Assembly: GCA_020635815.1 (NCBI GenBank)
Contig: JACJZB010000002.1
Span: 124,001 to 188,000 of the forward strand
Direction: 5' to 3'
DNA length: 64,000 nucleotides
Source of the DNA: Flavobacteriales bacterium
Lineage (GTDB): Bacteria > Bacteroidota > Bacteroidia > Flavobacteriales_E > Vicingaceae
A program made the translations under genes and the position numbers. Shown one piece after another: positions 44,814 through 52,793 of this stretch. The notes under the pieces were generated by a model that had not been told where the DNA came from, did no database searches, and saw nothing but the letters and a program-made list of their open reading frames with translations. Every line of letters starts with the position of its first letter. The stretch's first letter is position 1.

Positions 44814-46253
44814 ATGGACAGATTAAATAAAGTAATTGACGAATCAGCACAAGGTTCATTAACAATTATTGAAAGTAAAATTGAAGGGGGAAGAAAAGTG
44901 TATATAGAAAGCTATGGCTGTCAGATGAATTTTTCTGATAGTGAAATTGTTGCTTCTATTTTAACAGAAAAGGGATTTAGCACAACAAATAATTTAGAAG
45001 ATGCTGATGTTGTTTTTGTAAATACTTGTTCAATTAGAGAAAAAGCAGAAACAACTGTTAGAAATAGACTAAAGTCTTTTAATAAAGCAAAAAAGCAAAA
45101 GCCTGAAATGATAATTGGCGTTTTAGGCTGTATGGCTGAACGTTTAAAATCAAAACTTTTAGAAGAAGAAAAATTAGTTGACATTGTTGTAGGACCGGAT
45201 GCTTATAGAGATCTACCAAATTTGGTAAGCCAAGTTGATGATGGAAAAAAAGCAGTAAATGTAATTTTATCAAAAGAAGAAACCTATGCGGACATTAGTC
45301 CTGTAAGATTACTAAGTAATGGAGTTACAGCATTTATATCGATAACCAGAGGTTGCGATAATATGTGTACATTCTGTGTTGTTCCGTTTACAAGAGGTAG
45401 AGAACGAAGCAGAAATCCAGAAAGTATAATTAATGAAGCGAAAGCTTTATTTAATGAAGGCTATAAAGAAGTAACATTATTAGGTCAAAATGTTGATTCA
45501 TACTTATGGTATGGCGAAGAAGGACTGAAAAAAGATTACGAAAATTTAAGTGACGAGGAAAAAGCAAAGAGCACGACATTTGCTCAATTAATGGAAAAAG
45601 TTGCTCAAATCAGCCCTAAATTAAGGGTTCGTTTTTCTACATCTCATCCAAAAGACATTAGTGATGAGTTTTTACACATCATGGCAAAATACGATAATAT
45701 CTGTAATTATATTCACTTACCTGTGCAAAGCGGTAGTTCAAGAGTATTAGAAATGATGAACAGAGGCTATACTCGCGATTGGTACCTAAACCGAATTGAT
45801 ACCATTAGAAGAATATTACCTAGTGCCTCCATTTCTGCTGATATAATTGCGGCTTTTTGTTCTGAAACAGAAGATGAGCATAAAGAAACATTATCATTAA
45901 TGGAATATGTTAAGTATGATTTTGCATACATGTTCTCTTACTCTGAACGGCCAAATACCTTAGCTCAACGAAAATTTAAGGATGATATTGAAGACGCTGT
46001 TAAAAAAAGAAGGTTAAGTGAAATAATTGAACTTCAAAACCAACATTCTTTATACAGAAACCAACAACACGTTGGCAAAACTTACGAAGTATTAATTGAA
46101 AGTTTTTCAAAAAAATCGAAAGAAGATTTATATGGTAGAACACCTCAAAACAGCGGAGTAGTTTTCCCTAAAGGGAACCACAAAATCGGTGATTATGTAA
46201 ATGTTTTTATTGATAGCTGTACAGGGGGAACATTAATAGGAACTGTAGTCTAG
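44814..46253 (+). CDS. miaB: tRNA-2-methylthio-N6-isopentenyladenosine37 synthase
   Basis: This 479-residue radical SAM methylthiotransferase adds the methylthio group to i6A37 of tRNAs reading UNN codons. The N-terminal cluster is bound by Cys36 (YGCQMN), Cys72 (NTCSIRE) and Cys106 (LGCMAE). The radical SAM cluster is bound by Cys181, Cys185 and Cys188 (GCDNMCTFC). Family blocks are TRGRERSRNP, GQNVDSY, HLPVQSGS and a C-terminal TRAM domain. Length is normal. It heads an apparent operon with a sigma-54 activator 12 bp downstream, and the following genes overlap one another. Confidence 0.95.
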   Translation: MDRLNKVIDESAQGSLTIIESKIEGGRKVYIESYGCQMNFSDSEIVASILTEKGFSTTNNLEDADVVFVNTCSIREKAETTVRNRLKSFNKAKKQKPEMIIGVLGCMAERLKSKLLEEEKLVDIVVGPDAYRDLPNLVSQVDDGKKAVNVILSKEETYADISPVRLLSNGVTAFISITRGCDNMCTFCVVPFTRGRERSRNPESIINEAKALFNEGYKEVTLLGQNVDSYLWYGEEGLKKDYENLSDEEKAKSTTFAQLMEKVAQISPKLRVRFSTSHPKDISDEFLHIMAKYDNICNYIHLPVQSGSSRVLEMMNRGYTRDWYLNRIDTIRRILPSASISADIIAAFCSETEDEHKETLSLMEYVKYDFAYMFSYSERPNTLAQRKFKDDIEDAVKKRRLSEIIELQNQHSLYRNQQHVGKTYEVLIESFSKKSKEDLYGRTPQNSGVVFPKGNHKIGDYVNVFIDSCTGGTLIGTVV

Positions 46254-46265
46254 AAGATAAAATTC

Positions 46266-47510
46266 ATGGATACACAACAAATAAAACAACGATTCGGAAT
46301 TATAGGTAGTTCTCCTGCTTTGGATAGAGGACTTAACATTGCTGCACAAGTTGCACTAACTGACTTGTCTGTTTTAATTAGTGGAGAAAGTGGCACTGGA
46401 AAGGAAGTAATGCCACAAATAATCCACCAACTAAGCTCACGTAAACACAATAAATACATTGCTGTAAACTGTGGAGCTATTCCTGAAGGAACCATTGATT
46501 CAGAATTATTTGGACACGAAAAAGGAGCATTTACTGGTGCTCATGACTCCCGAAAAGGATATTTTGAAGTTGTAGATGGCGGAACTATTTTTTTAGATGA
46601 AGTTGGTGAATTACCCATTACAACACAAGCAAGATTATTAAGAGTATTAGAAAGTGGAGAATTTATCAAGGTAGGTTCTTCAAAAGTTTTAAAAACAAAC
46701 GTAAGAATTGTTGCTGCTACGAATGTTAATATTCCTGAAGCAATAAAAAAAGGAAAGTTTAGAGAAGATTTGTTTTACCGATTAAATACTGTTCCAATTC
46801 ATTTACCCCCATTAAGAGAAAGAAAAGAAGACATTCATTTATTGTTTAGAAAATTTGCTGCCGATTTATCTGCCAAGTACAGAATGCCAACAATTTCACT
46901 TGATAATAGTGCAATTGAACTTTTAGTAAATTATAAATGGCCAGGAAATATTCGTCAGCTTAAAAATGTTGCAGAACAATTATCAGTAATTGAAAGTTCA
47001 AGAAACATAAATGCTGAAATTATTTCAAAATATTTACCAAAAGATACAACCAGTAATTTGCCCGCCATCTATAATGGAAGCGACAAGTCTGATTTGTCTG
47101 AAAGGGATATTTTATACAAAGTATTGTTTGATTTAAAAAGCGATGTTACCGAATTAAAAAAATTAGTTTTTAATATTATTAACAATCAAGACTCAAACTC
47201 ATTGGGTGGCGAAAAAAATACTGCCATAATCAAAAGCATACAACACCTTTACGCCAAACCAGAAGATGTTCAACTTGAAAAGGAAAATGAACCAGAAATT
47301 TACAAACCTCAAATTATCACTCCTGAATCTAGAATTACTGAACACGAGGAAGTTGAGGAAGAATCTTTATCTTTAGCTGATAAAGAAAAAGAGATGATTT
47401 TAAAAGCATTGGAAAAGTATAACGGAAGACGTAAAAATGCTGCTTCAGAGTTAGGTATTTCTGAACGTACACTTTACCGAAAAATTAAAGAATATAAAAT
47501 TGACAATTGA
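46266..47510 (+). CDS. Sigma-54-dependent transcriptional activator
   Basis: This 414-residue protein has no N-terminal receiver or sensor domain. Its AAA+ domain starts within 15 residues of the N-terminus. Walker A is GESGTGKE (residues 40-47). GAFTGA at 87-92 is the loop that contacts sigma-54, so activation is possible. Walker B (GTIFLDEVGEL), the arginine finger region (REDLFYRLN) and GNIRQLKNV follow. A linker of about 100 residues comes before the Fis-type HTH (NAASELGISERTLYRKIKEY). With no receiver, activity is likely set by level or by partners. It is between miaB and lptE, and its stop overlaps lptE. Confidence 0.9.
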   Translation: MDTQQIKQRFGIIGSSPALDRGLNIAAQVALTDLSVLISGESGTGKEVMPQIIHQLSSRKHNKYIAVNCGAIPEGTIDSELFGHEKGAFTGAHDSRKGYFEVVDGGTIFLDEVGELPITTQARLLRVLESGEFIKVGSSKVLKTNVRIVAATNVNIPEAIKKGKFREDLFYRLNTVPIHLPPLRERKEDIHLLFRKFAADLSAKYRMPTISLDNSAIELLVNYKWPGNIRQLKNVAEQLSVIESSRNINAEIISKYLPKDTTSNLPAIYNGSDKSDLSERDILYKVLFDLKSDVTELKKLVFNIINNQDSNSLGGEKNTAIIKSIQHLYAKPEDVQLEKENEPEIYKPQIITPESRITEHEEVEEESLSLADKEKEMILKALEKYNGRRKNAASELGISERTLYRKIKEYKIDN

Positions 47511-48019
47511 TTTTTTCAAGAAAACATATTGCCCTAATCGTTTTAATAGTTTTTGGAACTAATGCATGTAAAGTAAATTATTCTTTTACTGGAGCTTCTA
47601 TTCCAGAAGATGTAAAAACTGTTTCAGTAAAAACATTTGGAAACTTTGCTCCGCTAACTAATCCTAACTATCCTCAATTATTTACTGAAGCCTTAAAAGA
47701 TATTTTCCTTTCGCAAACAAATCTAAGTTTGGTTTCAACAAATGGCGACTTACAATTTGAAGGAGCAATTACCGATTACAAAATTACTTCTGTTGCAATT
47801 CAAGGAAATGAAACAGCTGCCTTAAACAGACTTTCTATAACCATAAACGCTAAATTCACAAACACAAAAGATAAAATTCAGAGTTATGAATCTAAATTTA
47901 CACGATTTGCTGATTTTAGCAGCTCTTCAAGTTTATCAGCTGTTGAAGACCAATTAATGAAAGAAATTAACACCCAAATTACTCAAGATATTTTTAACCA
48001 AGCAGTAAGCAACTGGTAA
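47507..48019 (+). CDS. lptE: LPS assembly lipoprotein LptE (Bacteroidota type)
   Basis: This 170-residue lipoprotein has lipobox FGTNAC, Cys21. Mature blocks YSFTGASIPEDVKTVSVKTFGN and NLSLVSTNGDLQFEGAITDY match the LptE family of Bacteroidota (the first block is longer than it looks; key residues are FTGASIP). LptE plugs the outer-membrane LPS translocon LptD. The start is TTG 47507, overlapping the stop of the sigma-54 activator gene by 4 bp (TTGA). No ATG gives a signal peptide. Its own stop overlaps the next start by one base. LptC, another transport component, is in this window at 56519-57094. Confidence 0.85.
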   Translation: MIFSRKHIALIVLIVFGTNACKVNYSFTGASIPEDVKTVSVKTFGNFAPLTNPNYPQLFTEALKDIFLSQTNLSLVSTNGDLQFEGAITDYKITSVAIQGNETAALNRLSITINAKFTNTKDKIQSYESKFTRFADFSSSSSLSAVEDQLMKEINTQITQDIFNQAVSNW

Positions 48020-48879
48020 TGCAAACGAACCTTTTTATATCATACCTTACTAAACCCCAAAGTATATCTTCACTTACTGAAACTAGTGTAAATACTTTAA
48101 CGAATCAATTCCCTTTTTGTCAAATTGGTCAAACTTTAAGTACTATTTATTTAAACCAAAATAATAGCCTACTATTTGAACAACAATTAAAAAAAACTGC
48201 CATCTATTCGAGTGATAGAAAACGGTTGTTTGAACACCTTAACACCCAATACACTTTACCTGAAAAATCGACAACTCTAAAAGATACATCTAAAGAAGAA
48301 ATTACAATTGAATCGGTACCAATTGAAAATAAACAAGAAATAAAAGTTAAAGAAGAAGCTGTTTCTCCTAAAAAAGAAATTGACCCTCTTGAAAAGAATT
48401 ATATTTCAACAGCAATTTCTTCAAGTTATCTTTTAGAAGCCGACAGTGTAATTGAAGAAGATCAATCAGAAAAAGAAATAACTACAAAGGCAACAGAAAA
48501 AACAGCCTCTACTTTTAATGAAAATATCGAGCATTCATTTACAGATTGGTTGCTTCATTTAAAAGGTAAAGGTGTTGCTAATGCAGAAAATGAAACTATC
48601 CCTAAAAGAAAAATACATTTAGATGTAATTGATAAGTTTATTCAAGAAGACCCTCAAATTAAGCCGAAAAAATCCGAATTTTACTCTCCAGTTAATATGG
48701 CAAGGCTAAGTGTTGTTGATGATTCGGATATGGTTAGTGAAACGCTAGCCCTTATATACGTTGAACAAGGTAATTATAACAATGCAATTAGCACTTATGA
48801 GAAATTAAGTTTGAAAAATCCAGAAAAAAGAAGTTATTTTGCCAACCAAATTAAAATTTTGAAACAAAAAATAAAGTAG
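48019..48879 (+). CDS. Protein of unknown function between lptE and secG
   Basis: This 286-residue soluble protein has no signal peptide. The N-terminal third shows no family I recognise. A charged, Glu/Lys-rich linker lies around residues 90-170. The C-terminal 80 residues contain a DWLLHLKGKG segment, then DKFIQEDPQIKPKK and a TPR-like helix pair (SETLALIYVEQGNYNNAISTYEKL). The protein looks like a cytoplasmic scaffold with one TPR. Its ATG overlaps the lptE stop (TAATG), and the next gene secG starts at the base after the stop, so translation is coupled. No function is known to me. Confidence 0.75.
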   Translation: MQTNLFISYLTKPQSISSLTETSVNTLTNQFPFCQIGQTLSTIYLNQNNSLLFEQQLKKTAIYSSDRKRLFEHLNTQYTLPEKSTTLKDTSKEEITIESVPIENKQEIKVKEEAVSPKKEIDPLEKNYISTAISSSYLLEADSVIEEDQSEKEITTKATEKTASTFNENIEHSFTDWLLHLKGKGVANAENETIPKRKIHLDVIDKFIQEDPQIKPKKSEFYSPVNMARLSVVDDSDMVSETLALIYVEQGNYNNAISTYEKLSLKNPEKRSYFANQIKILKQKIK

Positions 48880-49257
48880 ATGTTTACATTAATCACCGTT
48901 TTAGTAATAATTGTATGTGTATTGTTATTACTTATTGTACTAATTCAAAACCCTAAAGGTGGTTTAGATTCGGCTTTTTCAACTAACAACCAAGTAATGG
49001 GTGTAAGAAAAACTGCTGACTTTTTAGAAAAAGCAACATGGACATTAGGAATTGCTCTTGTTGTATTAAGTATTGCTTCTGCTGCTGTTAATCCATCAAG
49101 AACAGTTGATACTGAAACTGGAAGTCAATCAAAAATTCAAGAACAAATTGATGAAAAAGCTTTGCCAGCTCAGAATGTACCTCAAAATGTAAATGGTGCA
49201 CCACTTCCTGCTGAACAGCAACCTGCTAGTTCGGAAGAAGATGCTACTGAAGAATAA
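48880..49257 (+). CDS. secG: Protein translocase subunit SecG
   Basis: This 125-residue protein has two membrane helices, LITVLVIIVCVLLLLIVLIQ and WTLGIALVVLSIASAA, with the SecG loop NPKGGLDSAFS between them. SecG is the small accessory subunit of SecYEG. The C-terminal tail of about 45 residues is Gln/Pro/Glu-rich and longer than in E. coli, as usual in Bacteroidota. The gene starts directly after the stop of the preceding gene. A strong terminator at 49281-49317 ends the operon before groES. Confidence 0.9.
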   Translation: MFTLITVLVIIVCVLLLLIVLIQNPKGGLDSAFSTNNQVMGVRKTADFLEKATWTLGIALVVLSIASAAVNPSRTVDTETGSQSKIQEQIDEKALPAQNVPQNVNGAPLPAEQQPASSEEDATEE

Positions 49258-49280
49258 TAAACTAGAAATGATATGTAACA

Positions 49281-49317
49281 AATGTCAGTTGGATTAAATC
49301 TAACTGACATTTTTTTT
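49281..49317 (+). terminator. Intrinsic terminator after secG
   Basis: AATGTCAGTTGGAT pairs with ATCTAACTGACATT in a 14-bp stem with one G-U pair and a 3-base loop, followed by T8. It is the likely end of the miaB-to-secG operon. Confidence 0.9.
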
Positions 49318-49415
49318 ATCCAAAAACTGTAAATATGTCTTGAATAACCCAATGGCATAAATTATGACTAATCAGAAAACTGATAATTTATTTATAAACA
49401 AAAAAAATAAAAACA

Positions 49416-49691
49416 ATGTCGATTAACATTAAACCACTTGCAGACAGAGTTATTGTAGAACCTGCTGCAGCAGAAGAAAAAACAGCGGGAGGAATTATTA
49501 TTCCTGACACTGCAAAAGAAAAACCACAGCGTGGAATTGTTAAAGCTGTTGGAAATGGTAAACCTGATGAGCCAATGACTGTTAAAGTTGGCGACACTGT
49601 TCTTTATGGCAAATATGCTGGAACTGAGATAAGTGTTGAAGGTGGAGATTATTTAATAATGAGAGAAGCGGATATATTCGCAATTGTTTAA
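49416..49691 (+). CDS. groES: Co-chaperonin GroES
   Basis: This 91-residue protein is the lid of the GroEL chamber. Family blocks are IKPLADRVIVEP, GGIIIPDTAKEKPQRGIVKAVG and VLYGKYAGTEI, and the ending is DIFAIV. It has its own transcription unit after the secG terminator. In the 98-bp upstream gap I saw no CIRCE element (TTAGCACTC-N9-GAGTGCTAA). A CTTGAA at 49339-49344 is the nearest thing to a heat-shock -35 box but has no matching -10. It is followed 20 bp later by groEL. Confidence 0.96.
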   Translation: MSINIKPLADRVIVEPAAAEEKTAGGIIIPDTAKEKPQRGIVKAVGNGKPDEPMTVKVGDTVLYGKYAGTEISVEGGDYLIMREADIFAIV

Positions 49692-49711
49692 TTTTTTAAA
49701 TTAAAAGTAAA

Positions 49712-51352
49712 ATGGCAAAAGATATAAAATTTGATATTGAAGCTAGAGATGGCTTAAAAAATGGAGTAGATAAATTAGCAAATGCTGTTAAAGTTACTTT
49801 AGGACCAAAAGGTAGAAATGTAATTATTGACAAAAAATTTGGTGCCCCACACGTCACTAAAGATGGTGTTACAGTAGCTAAAGAAATTGAGTTAAAAGAC
49901 CCAATTGAAAATATGGGAGCTCAAATGATTAAAGAAGTAGCTAGCAAAACTGCTGATGATGCAGGTGATGGAACAACTACTGCTACAATTTTAGCACAAG
50001 CAATTGTAACCGCTGGTTTAAAGAATGTTGCTGCTGGTGCAAACCCTATGGATTTAAAAAGAGGTATTGATAAAGCAGTTCTTGCTGTGGTTGCTGAATT
50101 GAGAAAAATATCAAAAGAGGTTGGAACGGATAATGAAAAAATAAGACAAGTTGCAACAATCTCTGCAAACAACGATGAAACTATTGGAGCTTTAATCGCT
50201 GAGGCGATGGAAAAAGTAAAAACAGAAGGAGTTATTACTGTTGAAGAAGCCAAAGGTACAGAAACTACTGTTGATGTAGTTGAAGGAATGCAATTTGACA
50301 GAGGTTATTTATCACCTTATTTTGTTACCGACGCTGAGAAGATGATTGTTGAAATGGAACAACCTTATGTGCTGATTTACGACAAGAAAATCTCTAACAT
50401 GAAAGATTTATTGCCTGTTTTAGAACCTGTTGCTCAATCGGGTAAACCATTATTAATTATTGCTGAAGATGTTGATGGTGAAGCATTAGCTACATTAGTG
50501 GTAAACAAAATCAGAGGTGGCTTAAAAATAGCTACAGTTAAAGCTCCAGGTTTTGGAGATAGAAGAAAAGCAATGTTGGAAGATATTGCTATTTTAACTG
50601 GAGGAACTGTCGTTTCTGAAGAAAGAGGCTTTAAATTAGAAAATGCTACTTTAGATATGCTAGGAACAGCAGAAAAAATTAGCATTGATAAAGACAATAC
50701 TACGATTGTAAACGGAGCAGGCGAAAAAGATGCTATTTTAGGTAGAGTTAATCAGATTAAAGCTCAAATTGAAACAACTACTTCTGATTACGACAAAGAA
50801 AAACTACAAGAACGTTTAGCTAAATTAGCTGGTGGTGTTGCTGTTTTATACGTTGGCGCTGCTACCGAAGTAGAAATGAAAGAAAAGAAAGATAGAGTTG
50901 ATGATGCTCTTGCTGCAACCAGAGCTGCTGTTGAGGAAGGAATTGTTCCTGGTGGAGGTGTTGCTTTAATTAGGGCAGAAAGTGCATTAGACGGAATGAA
51001 AGGAGTAAACGATGATGAAACTACAGGTATCGCAATAGTTAGAAGAGCTATAGAAGAACCTTTAAGACAAATAATTATTAATGCTGGTGGCGAGGGAGCT
51101 GTTGTTGTTCAAAAAATTAGAGAAGGTAAAGCCGATTTTGGATACAATGCTAGAACTGAGGAATACACAAACATGTATGAAGCTGGTGTTATTGACCCAA
51201 CTAAAGTAACTCGTGTTGCCTTAGAAAATGCTGCCTCAATTGCTGCCTTATTATTAACTACCGATTGTGTAATTACTGATGAACCAAGTGAAGAAGGTGC
51301 CGGAGGTAACCCAATGGCAGGAATGAGTGGCGGAATGCCAGGAATGATGTAA
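49712..51352 (+). CDS. groEL: Chaperonin GroEL
   Basis: This 546-residue chaperonin has all GroEL signatures: VTLGPKGRNVIIDKKFGAP at the N-terminus, DAGDGTTTATILAQAI with the ATP-site Asp, AAVEEGIVPGGGVAL, and the usual Gly/Met-rich tail GGMPGMM. It forms the 14-mer that folds proteins with GroES. The stop is only 13 bp from the left end of an IS3-family element, so the native 3' region is displaced. The terminator that probably served groEL now lies beyond the IS at 52750-52776. Confidence 0.97.
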   Translation: MAKDIKFDIEARDGLKNGVDKLANAVKVTLGPKGRNVIIDKKFGAPHVTKDGVTVAKEIELKDPIENMGAQMIKEVASKTADDAGDGTTTATILAQAIVTAGLKNVAAGANPMDLKRGIDKAVLAVVAELRKISKEVGTDNEKIRQVATISANNDETIGALIAEAMEKVKTEGVITVEEAKGTETTVDVVEGMQFDRGYLSPYFVTDAEKMIVEMEQPYVLIYDKKISNMKDLLPVLEPVAQSGKPLLIIAEDVDGEALATLVVNKIRGGLKIATVKAPGFGDRRKAMLEDIAILTGGTVVSEERGFKLENATLDMLGTAEKISIDKDNTTIVNGAGEKDAILGRVNQIKAQIETTTSDYDKEKLQERLAKLAGGVAVLYVGAATEVEMKEKKDRVDDALAATRAAVEEGIVPGGGVALIRAESALDGMKGVNDDETTGIAIVRRAIEEPLRQIIINAGGEGAVVVQKIREGKADFGYNARTEEYTNMYEAGVIDPTKVTRVALENAASIAALLLTTDCVITDEPSEEGAGGNPMAGMSGGMPGMM

Positions 51353-51365
51353 AATTAATTCATAA

Positions 51366-51390
51366 TGTCTCGTCCTAAAAATGGTTGACT
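51366..51390. repeat. IS left inverted repeat (distal to orfA)
   Basis: Terminal inverted repeat starting TGTCTCGTCC. It matches the reverse complement of 52712-52736 at 21 of 25 positions, and starts 13 bp after the groEL stop. Confidence 0.88.
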
Positions 51391-51413
51391 GATTTAGATT
51401 ACAAATATAGAAC

Positions 51414-52262
51414 CTATATCATTAATTTGGTATAGGTTTTTTGTTTCCATTTTTTTAGTTTAATTTTTTGTTGTTTATGAGCTTGATTTGGAGTTAGTAG
51501 TCCAATAGACATGTGAGGTCTTAGTTGATTATACAAAGCAATAGATTGTACCGTTTGAAGTTTTAATAGTTCGTAACTTTCAAACACATCATCCAACCCA
51601 AATTCAGCTTTTAAAATACCGTTTACTCTTTCTGCTACAGCATTTTCATAAGGATCATACTCCTCTGTCATGCTAACCTTTATTTGGTTTTTTAATAGCA
51701 TACCAGTATAAATAGAACTACAATATTGTAACCCTCTATCTGAATGATGAATCAATTCAGAATCATATTTCCGTTTCTTAACGGCATGTTTTAAAGCTTC
51801 TAAAGTCGTTTTTGCTAGCATATTATCAGCAAGTTTAAAACCAACAATCTTCTTTGAATATGCATCTGTAATTAAATGTAAATAGTAATGCTTCTTTTTA
51901 ACTTGCAGATATGTAATGTCTGCAACCCAAACCTGTTCTGGTCGATGAATATCAAGCTCTTTTATAATGTTTGGATATTTTCTCATCCAATGCCTAGAGT
52001 TTGTTGTCTTGTGATATTTTTTACGATTAGGGATTAATAAATGTTCTGATCGTAAGTATGAAAAAAACTTATCTCGTCCTATTTTTATTCCATTACTTTC
52101 CAAGTCTTTCGAAATCATATGGTAAACCTTTCGACCTCCAGCTCTAGGCAATTGACTACGAACATCCATTACTAAAGATTTGATCAACTTATAGGCAATC
52201 CCCTTTTCATCATTTAAACGTTTATAATAAGCTTGTTTAGTATAACCAAACAGTCGGCACAA
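51414..52262 (-). CDS. IS3-family transposase OrfB (made as OrfAB by frameshift)
   Basis: This DDE/RNase H-like integrase domain is about 282 residues. WVADITYLQ carries the first Asp, HHSDRGLQYCS the second, and ENAVAERVNGILKAEFG the Glu. The HTH_21-like start precedes it. The listed start is a TTG with no ribosome site. The frame is in fact open further up to about 52325, where the A6G slippery heptamer in orfA would let ribosomes slip by -1. After the slip the protein reads VWHQAVQEIARGSN and then into OrfB. It is therefore best seen as the C-terminal part of an OrfAB transposase. Confidence 0.9.
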   Translation of the reverse strand: MCRLFGYTKQAYYKRLNDEKGIAYKLIKSLVMDVRSQLPRAGGRKVYHMISKDLESNGIKIGRDKFFSYLRSEHLLIPNRKKYHKTTNSRHWMRKYPNIIKELDIHRPEQVWVADITYLQVKKKHYYLHLITDAYSKKIVGFKLADNMLAKTTLEALKHAVKKRKYDSELIHHSDRGLQYCSSIYTGMLLKNQIKVSMTEEYDPYENAVAERVNGILKAEFGLDDVFESYELLKLQTVQSIALYNQLRPHMSIGLLTPNQAHKQQKIKLKKWKQKTYTKLMI

Positions 52263-52291
52263 TTCGATAGTCTTTAAATTACTACCTCGTG

Positions 52292-52687
52292 CTATTTCCT
52301 GGACTGCTTGGTGCCAGACTTTTTTACAATCTTAATGTTTAGCTCTCGTTCAGCTATGGAAATAAACTGCTTATATGCTTTTAATTCAGCATCTTTTTGA
52401 TTGAGTTGCTTCTCTAAAAACTTCTCTTTTTTACGAAGTTCAGCTTCAAGCTCTTTAATGTATTGCTTATCTTTATCTTTCATTGGCCGTCCTTTTGATG
52501 AATAAGTAGGATGCTCTAATTTACCATACTTTTTTAACCAACGAGGAATACATGAATTACCTGCTATTCCATATTTACGTTTTAGTGTAGCCTTTGTAGA
52601 TAAACCCAATTCATATTCAGATATAACCAGACGTTTAAACGCTTCACTATAATTTGAAGGGAATCCTTCCTTTTTTTTTGCTCTCAT
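52292..52687 (-). CDS. IS3-family OrfA (helix-turn-helix and leucine-zipper)
   Basis: This 131-residue protein has an N-terminal HTH (FKRLVISEYELGLSTKATLKRK is the longer region; key part LSTKATLKRKYGI) for binding IS ends. A coiled coil about residues 70-115 (KELEAELRKKEKFLEKQLNQ) serves oligomerisation. A slippery A-AAA-AAG at 52325-52319 (minus strand) lies near its 3' end, so a fraction of ribosomes would continue into OrfB. OrfA alone is usually a regulator of transposition. Confidence 0.88.
   Translation of the reverse strand: MRAKKKEGFPSNYSEAFKRLVISEYELGLSTKATLKRKYGIAGNSCIPRWLKKYGKLEHPTYSSKGRPMKDKDKQYIKELEAELRKKEKFLEKQLNQKDAELKAYKQFISIAERELNIKIVKKSGTKQSRK
52319..52325 (-). other. Programmed -1 frameshift site of the IS
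   Basis: On the minus strand the heptamer A-AAA-AAG occurs in the orfA frame (gta aaa aag), the standard IS3-family slippery sequence. The -1 frame continues open into OrfB. Confidence 0.8.
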
Positions 52688-52711
52688 GTTTATTGACTTT
52701 ATTGTTAATTA

Positions 52712-52736
52712 AGTCAACTTTTTTCAGGACAAGACA
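52712..52736. repeat. IS right inverted repeat (orfA side)
   Basis: Terminal inverted repeat ending CAGGACAAGACA. It matches the reverse complement of the left end at 21 of 25. The IS promoter for orfA should lie within or next to it. Confidence 0.88.
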
Positions 52737-52749
52737 ATCTCATAAAAAA

Positions 52750-52776
52750 GCCTCAATCGGATGATTGAGGCTTTTT
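52750..52776. terminator. Bidirectional intrinsic terminator (groEL / ppiD)
   Basis: GCCTCAATC-GGAT-GATTGAGGC is a perfect 9-bp stem with a 4-base loop, A6 before and T5 after. It serves ppiD on the minus strand and probably once ended groEL on the plus strand before the IS inserted. Confidence 0.88.
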
Positions 52777-52793
52777 ATTAATTGAAAAATCAA

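Larger units (their letters stand above)
51366..52736 (-). mobile_element. IS3-family insertion sequence, 1371 bp
   Basis: The ends are inverted repeats of 25 bp, 51366-51390 and 52712-52736, matching at 21 of 25 and beginning TGTCT and ending AGACA. Inside are orfA and orfB on the minus strand with a -1 frameshift site between them. Both frames are open and the DDE residues are present, so the copy looks intact. I found no clear target-site duplication. It is inserted between groEL and a bidirectional terminator. Confidence 0.92.

Noticed and set aside
49318..49415. CIRCE element or heat-shock promoter ahead of groES
   Set aside because: No TTAGCACTC inverted repeat. The CTTGAA has no fitting -10 box.
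51357..52745. Target-site duplication around the IS
   Set aside because: Bases next to the two ends (…CATAA and ATCTC…) do not match as a 3-4 bp direct repeat. CATAA occurs near both sides but at different distances.
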